Source: Melioribacteraceae bacterium (GTDB lineage Bacteria; Bacteroidota; Ignavibacteria; Ignavibacteriales; Melioribacteraceae). From it: DNA of 64,000 bases. Where the stretch lies: contig JAIPBD010000001.1 in the NCBI GenBank assembly GCA_021739765.1, forward strand, positions 248,001 to 312,000. Reading direction: 5' to 3'. Positions 9,051 to 19,214 of this stretch are shown piece after piece; the first letter of the stretch is position 1, and each line of letters begins with the position of its first letter. The translations under genes and the position numbers were made by a program. The notes under the pieces are model-generated. The model did not search any database. It worked only from the letters and a program-made list of their open reading frames with translations, and had not been told where the DNA came from.

Positions 9051-12000
9051 ATGAATAAATTGGTTACAATTCTATTCACAGTCTTACTTTTTTGTGGTAC
9101 CACACTTGCGCAAATTAGTGAGTCTAAGATAACTGCGGGTGATGGTGAAACAAATAATGAGTTCGGATGTTCCGTATCTATATCTGGTGAATATTCGATT
9201 GTTGGAGTAAATAAAGATAATGACAACGGCCCGGAATCGGGTTCTGCTTATATTTTCCAGTTTGATGGTGCTGAATGGATTCAAGAGGCTAAATTATTAG
9301 CCTCCGACGGCAGTTCTGATGATTGGTTTGGTTTTTCAGTAGCTATTTCAGGAGAATATGCTGTAGTGGGAGCTCCCTGGAACGATGGTAACGGGAATGC
9401 TAATGATTATAACGGTGCGGCATATATTTTTCATAGAAGTGGAAATTTCTGGAATCAAGAAGCAAAACTAACAGCAAGCGATGGTGAGCGGGATGATTTA
9501 TTCGGTTACGCAGTATCCATTTCAGGCGATTATGTAATTGTTGGTGCAAACAGTGATGATGATAACGGCAATTCTTCCGGCTCTGCATATATTTTTAAAC
9601 ATTCGGTGAATAACTGGATTCAGGAACAAAAATTAGTACCTTCGGATGGTGAAGCCGGAGATGAATTTGGCTGTGCAGTATCAATATCGGATGATTATGT
9701 ATTAATAGGAGCTAGGTTCGATGATACCGATATTAATTCTTCCGGTTCTGCGTATGTATACAAGTATTCAGGAGCAAGCTGGAATCTTAGTAAGAAGTTG
9801 ACGGCAAATGATAGGGCAACGGGTGATAGGTTCGGTCATTCAGTCTCTATTGACGGTAATATTTTAATTATTGGTGCATCTCAGTTCGAAAATTTGGGCA
9901 CTGGATCAGCTTATATATTTAGACTTAATTCAACAGACTGGGTTCAGCAACAAATATTAACCGTAGACGATGGAGAATCTGGTGACGAATTAGGATGGTC
10001 TGTTTCAATTTCTGGAAGTTATGCTTGTGTAGGCGCAAGAAGTGATGATAATGGTAAGGGATCCGTTTATTTATTTACAAATTCGGGAACAAACTGGTCT
10101 AATGGAGCAAAACTAAGTGCAAGTGATGGTGAGGCAAACGGACAGTTTGGTTTCTCGGTATCAAATACAAATGATTTTATTCTAATCGGGGCTCATCAAA
10201 ATTTAAACGATGCAATTAAAACAGGTTCAGCATACATATATTCTGATTTACCCGTTATTTCTGAGACTCAATTAATTGCAGATTTTAATTCCGATGTATT
10301 ATCCGGTTCTACACCGTTGACAGTTCACTTTTCCGATTTATCCTTAGGAAACCCGACAAGCTGGGAATGGGACTTTGACGGAGATAATATTATAGATTCG
10401 TATTTGCAGAATCCTGAATTTACATATACTATTTCCGGGATGTACACTGTTTCGCTTACAGTAAGTAACGGTGACTCCACAAAGACTAAAATTGTTTCTA
10501 ATTACATTACGGTTTCAGATCGCATTAGCTATTTAGAGTATTACTTTGATGTTGATCCGGGTTTTGGAAATGGAAATTCGATCTTCGTTTCAGCTGATGA
10601 GGACAACAGTATTACACTAAATCTCGATATCTCTAATCTAAACTTTGGAGTACACACCGTTTATTTTAGAACAAAAGATGAATCCGGTAAGTGGAGCTTT
10701 AATTATCCTGTAACATTTCTAAAGGAGGATATTGATTTATCAGCCCCTTATAATTTGAAAAAATTGGAATATTTTGTCGATTCTGATCCGGGTAAAGGGT
10801 TGGGCGAAAATATTCCAATTAACGAGGACACAATAACTGAAAAATCATTTATTGTGAATCTGGAGAATTTGGATAACGGTTATCACACTTTATATATTCG
10901 ATCGATGGATGCAGCGGGAAGATGGAGTTTAACACATTTCAAACCTTTTCTCAATGACAGGCTCTCAATAGAGCAGTTACCACTTATTTCAAAATTGGAA
11001 TACTTCCTGGATGATGATCCGGGAATTGGAAACGGACATTTGCTTTCTTTTACTCCAGATAGTTTGTTACAACTTGATTTTACTGTTGATTTGGTCGGTA
11101 TTGAAATAGGTTCCCATGAGCTTTTGGTGAGAGCATTTGATAATTACGGTAATCAGAGTTTCGTTTATTCTACTCATTTTATTAAAGAAAGTATTCCGCT
11201 TGATACGAACGCAATAATTACAAAACTTGAATATTATTTTGCAATCGATTCCGGGTTTGGTGCCCCAATTGAAATACCAATAACATCAAGCGATAGTGTA
11301 AATATTGAATTTATAGCTGATATATCTTCGTTAAAAAATGGATTGCATACTATTTACATTCGCACAATGGATAGTAACGGGCATTGGAGTATGCCTTACG
11401 TTAAACCTTTCTTAAAAGAGAGTACAGTTGCAAGTGATAAGCTTCCGAATATAACATCCGTAGAATGGTTTTTTTCAAGAGACAGCATTGTTTCTCCAAT
11501 TTACTCATATAATAAATTTTTGCCAGATAGTATGGTAACTCAAAATTTTAAGTTAGATTTAAGCAGTTTAGATATTGACAAATATTACAATCTGCATATT
11601 TTTGGAAAAGATGAAAACGGAATTACGGGTTTATCTCACACTCACAATTTTAAGGTAGAACGCGGTAAAAATACTCCTCCTGAATTACAGAGTATTCCCG
11701 ATATTATTATCAATGAAGATGATACAACCACAATTTCGTTAAACAGTTACGTATCAGATATTGATAATGATACTGCAGAAATCAATTTTTCATATGAAGT
11801 GCTAAGTGCAGAAGTAGAAAATCGAAGTGCTGTAAGCGTACGGAAAGAATTATTAAAAAAGAGTATTGGCGAAAACGGGCAAATAGATTTGAAAGATTTA
11901 CATATTATCATTGATTCAACTAATAATCGTGCAAAATTATTTGCTTCTGCAGATTCATCGGGTCAATTCCGATTATCATTTACTGCAAGTGACCCTCTCG

Positions 12001-12938
12001 GTGCATCAGATTCCGATACGATAAAAGTATCAGTATTGCCTGAGAATGATAAACCCTTCCTGTCAATGAAAATTCCGGAACTTCAATTTTATGAGGATGC
12101 GGATGATTCATTAGTAATTACAAACTTAAACGAATATTTTGACGATAAAGATAATCAGTTAGAATTTTCTGTTACTTACACTTCAGGAATCATCGTTGCA
12201 ATTAGTGTTGATTCTTTATATATTCACCCAATTGCTGATTATTTTGGAACCTCATCTATATTTTTAACAGCTACTGATGGAATTGCTTTTGTTACGGATA
12301 CGGCGATGGTAAATGTTTTAAATGTAAATGACGCTCCTGAAAGCTTCCAGCTATTTTCTCCGGTGGATGGGGATACATTGTCTTCAGATACAGTCCTTTT
12401 CTCTTGGTTTTCTTCCAAAGATGTTGACGGCGACACAATTTCTTATCAGCTACGTTTATACGGTGAAACAATTGACACGGTATTCACTAACATTTATGAT
12501 ACTCTATTTGTTTTTGATGGAAATGGAATATTTGATGGAAATAAAGGATACGATTGGTTTGTTGATGCATCCGATAGTGTCGAAATCACTTCGAGTATTG
12601 ATACTCTCTCTTTTGTATCACGACTAGTTGTCGGATTAGATCAACTTGTGGACTTTCCCAAAAGATTCTCATTGTATGGAAATTATCCAAATCCTTTTAA
12701 TCCATCTACAACAATCAGATATGATTTACCAAACGAAGGGGAAGTGAATCTGTCTGTTTTTAATATTCTCGGCCAAAAAGTCATTACTCTCGTTAACGGA
12801 ACAATTAAACCGGGTTATCATTCTGCCATTTGGGATGGCACTAATGAAACCGGAATTGAAGTCGGATCTGGGATATATATTTATAGGATTAAGTTCGAAA
12901 AAAATATTGTAAGTAAAAAAATGTTGTTAGTTAAGTAA
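9051..12938 (+). CDS. Large secreted FG-GAP/PKD multi-repeat surface protein with T9SS sorting domain
   Basis: 1295 residues. Signal peptide 1-21; seven to eight FG-GAP-like blades to about residue 395 (recurring ASDGE...FG.SVSISG.Y...GA); a PKD domain about 405-490 (WEWDFDGDN); five copies of a roughly 75-residue module about 490-870 (LEYYFDVDPGFG... HTVYFRTKDESGKWS); cadherin-like segments about 880-1105; an Fn3-like segment (FQLFSPVDGDTL) to about 1190; and a T9SS sorting domain with NYPNPFNPSTTIRYDL from about 1208. Likely a surface adhesin or binding protein. SD GGAG is nine bases upstream. Inside the segment between the 60-bp repeats. Confidence 0.9.
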   Translation: MNKLVTILFTVLLFCGTTLAQISESKITAGDGETNNEFGCSVSISGEYSIVGVNKDNDNGPESGSAYIFQFDGAEWIQEAKLLASDGSSDDWFGFSVAISGEYAVVGAPWNDGNGNANDYNGAAYIFHRSGNFWNQEAKLTASDGERDDLFGYAVSISGDYVIVGANSDDDNGNSSGSAYIFKHSVNNWIQEQKLVPSDGEAGDEFGCAVSISDDYVLIGARFDDTDINSSGSAYVYKYSGASWNLSKKLTANDRATGDRFGHSVSIDGNILIIGASQFENLGTGSAYIFRLNSTDWVQQQILTVDDGESGDELGWSVSISGSYACVGARSDDNGKGSVYLFTNSGTNWSNGAKLSASDGEANGQFGFSVSNTNDFILIGAHQNLNDAIKTGSAYIYSDLPVISETQLIADFNSDVLSGSTPLTVHFSDLSLGNPTSWEWDFDGDNIIDSYLQNPEFTYTISGMYTVSLTVSNGDSTKTKIVSNYITVSDRISYLEYYFDVDPGFGNGNSIFVSADEDNSITLNLDISNLNFGVHTVYFRTKDESGKWSFNYPVTFLKEDIDLSAPYNLKKLEYFVDSDPGKGLGENIPINEDTITEKSFIVNLENLDNGYHTLYIRSMDAAGRWSLTHFKPFLNDRLSIEQLPLISKLEYFLDDDPGIGNGHLLSFTPDSLLQLDFTVDLVGIEIGSHELLVRAFDNYGNQSFVYSTHFIKESIPLDTNAIITKLEYYFAIDSGFGAPIEIPITSSDSVNIEFIADISSLKNGLHTIYIRTMDSNGHWSMPYVKPFLKESTVASDKLPNITSVEWFFSRDSIVSPIYSYNKFLPDSMVTQNFKLDLSSLDIDKYYNLHIFGKDENGITGLSHTHNFKVERGKNTPPELQSIPDIIINEDDTTTISLNSYVSDIDNDTAEINFSYEVLSAEVENRSAVSVRKELLKKSIGENGQIDLKDLHIIIDSTNNRAKLFASADSSGQFRLSFTASDPLGASDSDTIKVSVLPENDKPFLSMKIPELQFYEDADDSLVITNLNEYFDDKDNQLEFSVTYTSGIIVAISVDSLYIHPIADYFGTSSIFLTATDGIAFVTDTAMVNVLNVNDAPESFQLFSPVDGDTLSSDTVLFSWFSSKDVDGDTISYQLRLYGETIDTVFTNIYDTLFVFDGNGIFDGNKGYDWFVDASDSVEITSSIDTLSFVSRLVVGLDQLVDFPKRFSLYGNYPNPFNPSTTIRYDLPNEGEVNLSVFNILGQKVITLVNGTIKPGYHSAIWDGTNETGIEVGSGIYIYRIKFEKNIVSKKMLLVK

Positions 12939-13044
12939 GAAAAAACGAAGTGCTGGTTTATGAGATCAGATCTTATGATGTATGAAGAATAGCTGTTATT
13001 TGATTTTTAAGTCTGAAGTTGATAGAGATATTTGAATTAACAAT

Positions 13045-13104
13045 AAATGATTTTGCTACTTTTAACATTTACCCATCTAATAGGACTAAAATTGTCTTAT
13101 TAAA
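13045..13104. repeat. 60-bp direct repeat, copy 2, with rrf2 start fragment and operator copy
   Basis: Near-identical copy of 7662-7721. On the minus strand it carries the rrf2 start codon (13068-13066) and first eight codons (MLKVAKSF), after which the frame runs into unrelated sequence and stops, so this is a broken fragment of rrf2. The operator copy at 13080-13100 is a slightly better palindrome (ATAaGAC...GTCcTAT). The nearest gene beyond it is the 3' end of nuoN, so it has no obvious promoter role. Confidence 0.93.
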
Positions 13105-13145
13105 ACTAAGAATAGAAATCACAAAATGCAAGTAAGCAAAAGGAT

Positions 13146-14660
13146 TTAGAATCCTAATAAATTTATACAGCTTTTAGCGAAGTTGATGACAGGTGAGAAA
13201 TAAACTCCAAAGAAAAGAATTGGTACCAATAAGATCCCAACGAATATTTTATCGGAAAGGGAACTGGTATCTGCTCCCAAATTTTCCGGAGCTTTTACAA
13301 GATACATGTGTTTAAGCACTCTAATGTAATAATAGAGAGAAACTACTGAGTTCAGAATGGCAATTACTGCAACAGCAATCATTTTAGCATCTATTAATGC
13401 CATAAAAATATAGAGTTTACCAATAAATCCGGCTGTTGGAGGTAAGCCGGTTAAAGAAATTAAAAAGATAGTCAGCGCCACTCCAAAGAAAGGAAATTTA
13501 GAACCAAGACCGTTATAATCATCTATTTCCTCAGAACCGGTTTTATTCGCAATTATCATAACGATATAAAATGCGCCCAAATTCATAAGAAGATAAAAAA
13601 CGAAGTAAATCAGTATCGCAAGCACACCTTGATCACTAAGCACAACTAAGCCAAGCATCAGGTAACCGGCATGTGCAATTGAAGAATACGCCAGCATTCG
13701 TTTTAGATTATCCTGCCACAACGCGGCGAAGTTACCGAGTGTCATTGTTAACACAGAAACTACAATTAGTAATAATTGCCAGTCGAATGCGGGCATTAAT
13801 TCCCAGTTTCCGAATTCGTCGGCATAATTTACAAATCCGGTTCGGACAATTCTGACCAACAGTGCAAATCCGGCAGCTTTACTTGCAACAGAAAGATAAG
13901 CGGTAATAGAAATTGGAGCCCCTTCGTAAACGTCAGGTGTCCAAAAGTGAAACGGAGCCGCCGAAATTTTATATCCAACCCCTGCAAATATTAAAATCGA
14001 AGAGAAGGAAACAAGAAGAACATTCAAATTTGTCGAGCGAATAACATCGTTTATTACATATAGATTCGTACTTCCGGTTAATCCGTAAAGGATAGAAATA
14101 CCAAATAGCATAATTCCGGAAGATACAGCACCGAATATCAAATACTTTAATGAAGCTTCAGCGTTGCGATCACGAAGCTTTGTAAATCCTGCAAGCACAT
14201 AAGATGAAAGTGAGAGCAATTCTAAAGCAAGATAAATAACAATCAAATCTACTGCTGAAATCATTACCATCATTCCAACTATCATTCCAAATATCAAAGC
14301 GAAATATTCACCCGAACGATCAATTGTTTTTTGGATTTCATCGGAACGTAACGAGAAATAAACAATAAGAATTGAGGATACAATCACAATCAGCTTGAAA
14401 AACCCGCCAAAATTATCAATAGCGAGGATTCCATAATTGTTCGGATTATTTTCGGAATAAATGAATGCAAATCCCTCCGTTCCGAACTGGCCGATTACAT
14501 AAAGAATCGTAATTAACAATCCCAAAAGAGCTATAAATGGAATGTATTTTTTGTTTTTATCCCATATTAAATCTGCAATCACTAAAACAACCAGTGAGAT
14601 TGAAACCGCTAATTCCGGAAGAATTAATTCTATTGATTTGTATAATGATGAATAATCCAT
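13146..14660 (-). CDS. nuoN: NADH-quinone oxidoreductase subunit N
   Basis: Antiporter-like membrane subunit of complex I, last gene of the operon. Multi-spanning throughout; the proton-channel segments are recognisable (LALELLSLSSYVLAGF with the conserved Glu, GYKISAAPFHFWTPDVYEGAP with the key Lys region, MLAYSSIAHAGYLMLG and the GLPPTAGFIGK loop). Length 504 is usual. It starts nine bases after the nuoM stop. Confidence 0.98.
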   Translation of the reverse strand: MDYSSLYKSIELILPELAVSISLVVLVIADLIWDKNKKYIPFIALLGLLITILYVIGQFGTEGFAFIYSENNPNNYGILAIDNFGGFFKLIVIVSSILIVYFSLRSDEIQKTIDRSGEYFALIFGMIVGMMVMISAVDLIVIYLALELLSLSSYVLAGFTKLRDRNAEASLKYLIFGAVSSGIMLFGISILYGLTGSTNLYVINDVIRSTNLNVLLVSFSSILIFAGVGYKISAAPFHFWTPDVYEGAPISITAYLSVASKAAGFALLVRIVRTGFVNYADEFGNWELMPAFDWQLLLIVVSVLTMTLGNFAALWQDNLKRMLAYSSIAHAGYLMLGLVVLSDQGVLAILIYFVFYLLMNLGAFYIVMIIANKTGSEEIDDYNGLGSKFPFFGVALTIFLISLTGLPPTAGFIGKLYIFMALIDAKMIAVAVIAILNSVVSLYYYIRVLKHMYLVKAPENLGADTSSLSDKIFVGILLVPILFFGVYFSPVINFAKSCINLLGF

Positions 14661-14669
14661 GGCTCTATA

Positions 14670-16271
14670 TTATAATCCGCTGATTGATACGTTATTTAAG
14701 CTAGTTGAAACAAACTCTACAAATGAATTAACCGAAGTATTCATTACATCCAACATGATTGATGGATAAACTCCAAGTAAAATTATGATAATTGTTAATG
14801 GGATAAACATCGCATATTCCCGTTTATCAAGATCGGTAAGTTTATTCCACTTCTCATTTAAGTTTCCAAGATAGACTCTCTGGAGTGTCCATAACATATA
14901 TGCCGCACCCAATAAAATTCCCAAAGTGGAAATTATTGTAAGTACTCGAATTTTTTCTACTCCAAAAGCACCTACAAATACAAGAGCTTCGGAGATAAAT
15001 CCGCTAAGAGCCGGCAGACCGAGGGCGGCGAAAAACGCCACGGTAACAAATCCTGTATACACAGGCATTTGATTTGCGATTCCGCCGAAATCATTAATGC
15101 CGCGCGTATGAGCTCTATCGTAAAGCACGCCGACAATAAGGAATAACATTGCGGTAATAGTTCCGTGATTAAACATTTGCAATATTGCTCCGTTTACTCC
15201 GGTCGTTGTTAACGAAGCCATTCCAAGCATCACATATCCCATGTGGGAGATAGAAGAATAAGCGATAAGTTTCTTGAAATCCTTTTGAGCCATCGCACAG
15301 AGAGCGCCGTAGATGATGTTAATCATTCCAAATAGGGCGATATACCACATTAAATCTCGTGTGATTTCGGGGAAGATCGGGTAACTGATTCTTAGAATAC
15401 CATAAGTCCCCATTTTCAATAATACTCCGGCAAGGATAACACTAATGGGAGTCGGTGCTTCAACGTGAGCATCCGGCAACCAGGTATGGAATGGAAACAT
15501 CGGAATTTTAATAGCGAACCCGACAAAAAGCGCAATGTAAGCAACGAACCTCATATTCTGAGGATTAAAAGGTGATAAAATTCCATCCGCTGTATAATTT
15601 GTGGAATCCATCAAAGCGAGCAAGTTAAAAGTAAATACTTTTTCTCCTGTCGGTAAAATTTCATAAGCTGAGAAATAAAGTCCGATCATAACAAGAAGCA
15701 TAAAAACACTTCCGAACAATGTGTAGATAAAGAACTTTATTGCGGCGTATTCTTTTCTCGGACCGCCCCAAATACCAATCAAGAAGTACATCGGAAGAAG
15801 CATAACTTCCCAGAATACATAAAAAAGGAAAAAATCGAGTGATACAAACACACCCATCATTCCCGCATCTAACAGAAGGAAAAGGGCAAAAAAGCCTTTT
15901 ACCGATTTTTCGATTTTCCATGAGGAAAGTATCGCGATAAAAGAGATTAACGCTGTAAGAAGTACCATTGGAGTGCTTATTCCATCTACTCCTAAGAAAT
16001 AGTCAATCTTTATTGTACCAATCCACGAAACACTTGGAATTTCAATCCAACGAACTTTTTCGACAAATTGAAAACTGCTTTGATCAAAAACTCCACCGGC
16101 TGAATAATTAAAATTCAGCATTAGAACAGCGGCAAATACTATTTGCAATCCGGTAATTATTAGTGAAGTGATTCGGATTTCTTTATGCTTTTGACCCGGT
16201 AGGAATAATATAATTACCATTCCAAGGACTGGTAAAAACGTCAAGAGTGTTAATATTGGAAAACCGTTCAT
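14670..16271 (-). CDS. nuoM: NADH-quinone oxidoreductase subunit M
   Basis: Second antiporter-like subunit. Conserved features: YVFWEVMLLPMYFLIGIWGG (channel Glu), AIKIPMFPFHTWLPDAHVEAPTPISVILAGVLLKMGTYG split over the central channel, KKLIAYSSISHMGYVMLG and ALGLPALSGFISEALVF. Length 533 is slightly above the E. coli protein. Placed between nuoL and nuoN in the normal order. Confidence 0.98.
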   Translation of the reverse strand: MNGFPILTLLTFLPVLGMVIILFLPGQKHKEIRITSLIITGLQIVFAAVLMLNFNYSAGGVFDQSSFQFVEKVRWIEIPSVSWIGTIKIDYFLGVDGISTPMVLLTALISFIAILSSWKIEKSVKGFFALFLLLDAGMMGVFVSLDFFLFYVFWEVMLLPMYFLIGIWGGPRKEYAAIKFFIYTLFGSVFMLLVMIGLYFSAYEILPTGEKVFTFNLLALMDSTNYTADGILSPFNPQNMRFVAYIALFVGFAIKIPMFPFHTWLPDAHVEAPTPISVILAGVLLKMGTYGILRISYPIFPEITRDLMWYIALFGMINIIYGALCAMAQKDFKKLIAYSSISHMGYVMLGMASLTTTGVNGAILQMFNHGTITAMLFLIVGVLYDRAHTRGINDFGGIANQMPVYTGFVTVAFFAALGLPALSGFISEALVFVGAFGVEKIRVLTIISTLGILLGAAYMLWTLQRVYLGNLNEKWNKLTDLDKREYAMFIPLTIIIILLGVYPSIMLDVMNTSVNSFVEFVSTSLNNVSISGL

Positions 16272-16303
16272 TTTATTTTATATCCTAGTTAATATTCAAT
16301 CAA

Positions 16304-18391
16304 TTATTGAAATATGAATAAAAGTATTAATACACTGAAAATGACAAGAACTACATAAGTTTGTACTCGTCCCGTCTGGAGTTTTCGGAATGAAAAACCA
16401 ATCGCGCCGCTTAGAAATGCGGTAAAGTTTACAAATCCATCAACAACGTAAGTATCAAAAAGTCCGCTGATATTTGAAAAAAGTTTTGTAACAGTCGCTG
16501 TTCCATTTACAATTCCGTCAATAATCCGTCCATCGAACCAACTCATAAATTTTGAGAGAAGGATAGTGCCGCCGATAAAGGTTTTATCATAAAATTCGTC
16601 GAAGTACCACTTGTTAAGCGACATATTATAGAGCGGTTTAAATTTCTTTGCAAGACTCCACGCGCTCAATTTCTTCCATTCATAAAAAACAAAAGCAAGG
16701 GTAATTCCGCCACCGGCCATAATTAGTGATAAAAACATTGCCGGATAATGCGCCCAATGCATTGCGTCTGTGTATTGTTGAGAATGAGTAATATGACCTT
16801 CACGACTCTCTTCAATCACGTCACCATCATTTATCATGAAATCCCACCTGGCTTCGTTCGGTACTACGGTTTCGGGTGTTTGGACCCAAGTGGATAAAAA
16901 CCAACCACTTTCCGAGGATAAAGGATTTGGTGTGTACCAGAAGAAAACTGATAGTACGGTTAAAACAACGAGTGGTAGAGCCATAACTCTTGGTGATTCA
17001 TGAGCGTGATCATATTTTTTCTGGTCTCGGGGTTCACCGTGAAAAGTTTTTATTACTAACCGGAACATGTAGAAAGCGGTCATAAACGCCACAATAAATC
17101 CAAAAAACGGAATTAACCAGTGACCCGTTAAAGAGCCGAAAGCAAGTGAACCGGCGAGAATACCGTCCTTACTCAAAAACCCTGAAGTAAGTGGAACGCC
17201 GGAAATTGCCAACGATGAAATTAAAAATGTATAATATGTATAGGGCATTTTTTTCTTCAAGCCACCCATCGAACGAATGTCTTGCTCATGGTGCATTGCA
17301 TGAATAACAGAACCTGATCCTAAAAACAGACAAGCTTTAAAAAATGCATGTGTTACAAGATGGAAGAAAGCAAAAGCGTAAGCTCCAACTCCCAGCGACA
17401 TAATCATATATCCAAGCTGACTAACAGTTGAATAAGCTAAAACTTTTTTGATATCATTTTGAGTCAGTGCGATTGTCGCAGCGATAAATGATGTAAAAGC
17501 ACCTACAATGGCAATTACTAACATCGCGTCTGCCGTAAGCATAACAAAGATTCTAACTACCAAATAAACACCCGCGGCTACCATTGTTGCCGCATGGATT
17601 AATGCGCTTACCGGAGTCGGACCTTCCATCGCATCAGGTAACCAAACATGAAGAGGGAATTGAGCGGATTTTCCAACCGCGCCCATAAAGATTAAAATGC
17701 CCGCTGCCGTTAACCAAACTGTGCTGTCAAAAGGCAAATTCCCTATGCTTATTTGATGAAAAATAGTATCAAGAGTAAATGTGTGATAGTTGGTAAATAA
17801 AATTAATATTCCGGCAAACATGCCAAGATCACCAACTCGATTCACAAGAAAAGCTTTTTTTGAAGCGTCTGAAGCAGTTTTTTTCTCATACCAGAAACCG
17901 ATCAACAAATAGGAAGATAACCCGACTAATTCCCAGAAAATGTACATCATTAGTAAATTATGGGTAAGTACTATTCCGAGCATGGAAAAAGTGAAAATTC
18001 CCAAATAAGCATAGTATCGGGTGAATCTTTTGTCTCCTTTCATATATTCTAAGGAATAGATGTGAACAAGAAGACTAATTAGATTTACAACGAATAACAT
18101 TAGTACTGTAACGTTATCGATCATAAATCCAAGTTCGATTGTTAGGTTTCCTAAAAACGGAACGTCACCAAAATTGATCCATGTAAATTCGGCTAATATT
18201 TTGGTATCGATATATGCGGAGAATTTATAAACCAATACGATAATCGATAGTAACATATTTAGAGAAATGATTGCTACTTCGGCCAAATAGATTTTCTCAA
18301 CTTTTTTAGATAAAAAGATCGAGATCGCAAATCCTAATAATGGAAGGAATAAGATCGCAATAGAAGTGTTTATAATAAATGAATCATACAT
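16304..18391 (-). CDS. nuoL: NADH-quinone oxidoreductase subunit L
   Basis: Largest antiporter-like subunit, with the long lateral C-terminal helix. Recognised segments: MYIFWELVGLSSYLLIGFWYEK, VGKSAQFPLHVWLPDAMEGPTPVSALIHAATMVAAGVYL (split here for reading) and KKVLAYSTVSQLGYM. At 695 residues it is longer than the E. coli protein (613); the extra length is in the C-terminal part, where a periplasmic loop (about residues 500-550) precedes the amphipathic and final membrane segments. Six bases separate it from nuoK. Confidence 0.98.
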   Translation of the reverse strand: MYDSFIINTSIAILFLPLLGFAISIFLSKKVEKIYLAEVAIISLNMLLSIIVLVYKFSAYIDTKILAEFTWINFGDVPFLGNLTIELGFMIDNVTVLMLFVVNLISLLVHIYSLEYMKGDKRFTRYYAYLGIFTFSMLGIVLTHNLLMMYIFWELVGLSSYLLIGFWYEKKTASDASKKAFLVNRVGDLGMFAGILILFTNYHTFTLDTIFHQISIGNLPFDSTVWLTAAGILIFMGAVGKSAQFPLHVWLPDAMEGPTPVSALIHAATMVAAGVYLVVRIFVMLTADAMLVIAIVGAFTSFIAATIALTQNDIKKVLAYSTVSQLGYMIMSLGVGAYAFAFFHLVTHAFFKACLFLGSGSVIHAMHHEQDIRSMGGLKKKMPYTYYTFLISSLAISGVPLTSGFLSKDGILAGSLAFGSLTGHWLIPFFGFIVAFMTAFYMFRLVIKTFHGEPRDQKKYDHAHESPRVMALPLVVLTVLSVFFWYTPNPLSSESGWFLSTWVQTPETVVPNEARWDFMINDGDVIEESREGHITHSQQYTDAMHWAHYPAMFLSLIMAGGGITLAFVFYEWKKLSAWSLAKKFKPLYNMSLNKWYFDEFYDKTFIGGTILLSKFMSWFDGRIIDGIVNGTATVTKLFSNISGLFDTYVVDGFVNFTAFLSGAIGFSFRKLQTGRVQTYVVLVIFSVLILLFIFQ

Positions 18392-18397
18392 CGATAA

Positions 18398-18712
18398 TTA
18401 ATCTCGTAGTTTGTTTAGTTCGTCAATATTCACACTATTAAATGTTTTGTAAATATTCAGCACGATTGCTAATGCGATTGCGGCTTCGGCGGCTGCAAGT
18501 ATAATCACAAATAGAGCAATTATTTGTCCGTTTAGTCCATATCCGCCAAATCTTGAAAACGCAACAAAGTTAATGTTAGCGGCATTCAGTACCAGCTCAA
18601 CACCCATCAAAACTAAAATTGCATTTCGCCTTGTGACAATTGCGTACAATCCCAAGGAAAAAAGAATTGAGCTGACCGCTAAAAAATGTTCTAATCCGAT
18701 TTCCAAATTCAA
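18398..18712 (-). CDS. nuoK: NADH-quinone oxidoreductase subunit K
   Basis: Small three-helix membrane subunit. It has LFSLGLYAIVTRRNAILVLMGVELVLNAANINFV with the conserved channel Glu in the second helix, and the AAAEAAIALAIVLNIY segment with the second conserved Glu. 104 residues is close to the usual 100. The start overlaps the nuoJ stop by four bases. Confidence 0.98.
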   Translation of the reverse strand: MNLEIGLEHFLAVSSILFSLGLYAIVTRRNAILVLMGVELVLNAANINFVAFSRFGGYGLNGQIIALFVIILAAAEAAIALAIVLNIYKTFNSVNIDELNKLRD

Positions 18713-19212
18713 ACCTCTTCCTTATCTCTTCTGGCAATTGAAGCGGCTCCTATAAGAGCGATTAATAATAAAATTCCGAGCAGTTCAAAAACCAGTACAT
18801 AATCAGTTATTAAAGCGCTGCCTAATTGTTTTATAGTAGAATTAGGAATTTCACCGGGATTTACGCGCCAGTTGCCTGTAATCATAGTTGCAAAGAGAGC
18901 TCCGGCAAACAGACCAATTCCAATTATTGCCGGAATAGTTTGTATTGATCCCGATTTAATATCAATACTCGTGATTTTGTTGGTTAACATCACACCAAAT
19001 AAAATTAGTATCAATATACCGCCGATGTAAACCAGAACTTGAACGATCGCTATAAAATCTGCGCCGAGTAAAGCATAGATTCCGGAAATGCCGAAAAGTG
19101 TAAACAAAAGGTAAAACGCGGAGTGCACAATATTTTTTGAAGTAACGACCATAAAGCCTGAAACCAAAGTTATCGCAGCGAACAAATAAAATATAATAGT
19201 GTAACTTTCCAT
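18709..19212 (-). CDS. nuoJ: NADH-quinone oxidoreductase subunit J
   Basis: Five-helix membrane subunit. Typical stretch: VVTSKNIVHSAFYLLFTLFGISGIYALLGADFIAIVQVLVYIGGILILILFGVML (parts), the central helix with the pi-bulge. The 167 residues match the family. It begins two bases after nuoI ends and overlaps nuoK. Confidence 0.97.
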   Translation of the reverse strand: MESYTIIFYLFAAITLVSGFMVVTSKNIVHSAFYLLFTLFGISGIYALLGADFIAIVQVLVYIGGILILILFGVMLTNKITSIDIKSGSIQTIPAIIGIGLFAGALFATMITGNWRVNPGEIPNSTIKQLGSALITDYVLVFELLGILLLIALIGAASIARRDKEEV

Positions 19213-19214
19213 AA

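Noticed and set aside
7662-13104. Insertion sequence or integrative element between the 60-bp repeats
   Set aside because: No transposase, integrase or terminal inverted repeats; the repeats are made of rrf2 gene sequence, so they are kept as a duplication or insertion scar only.
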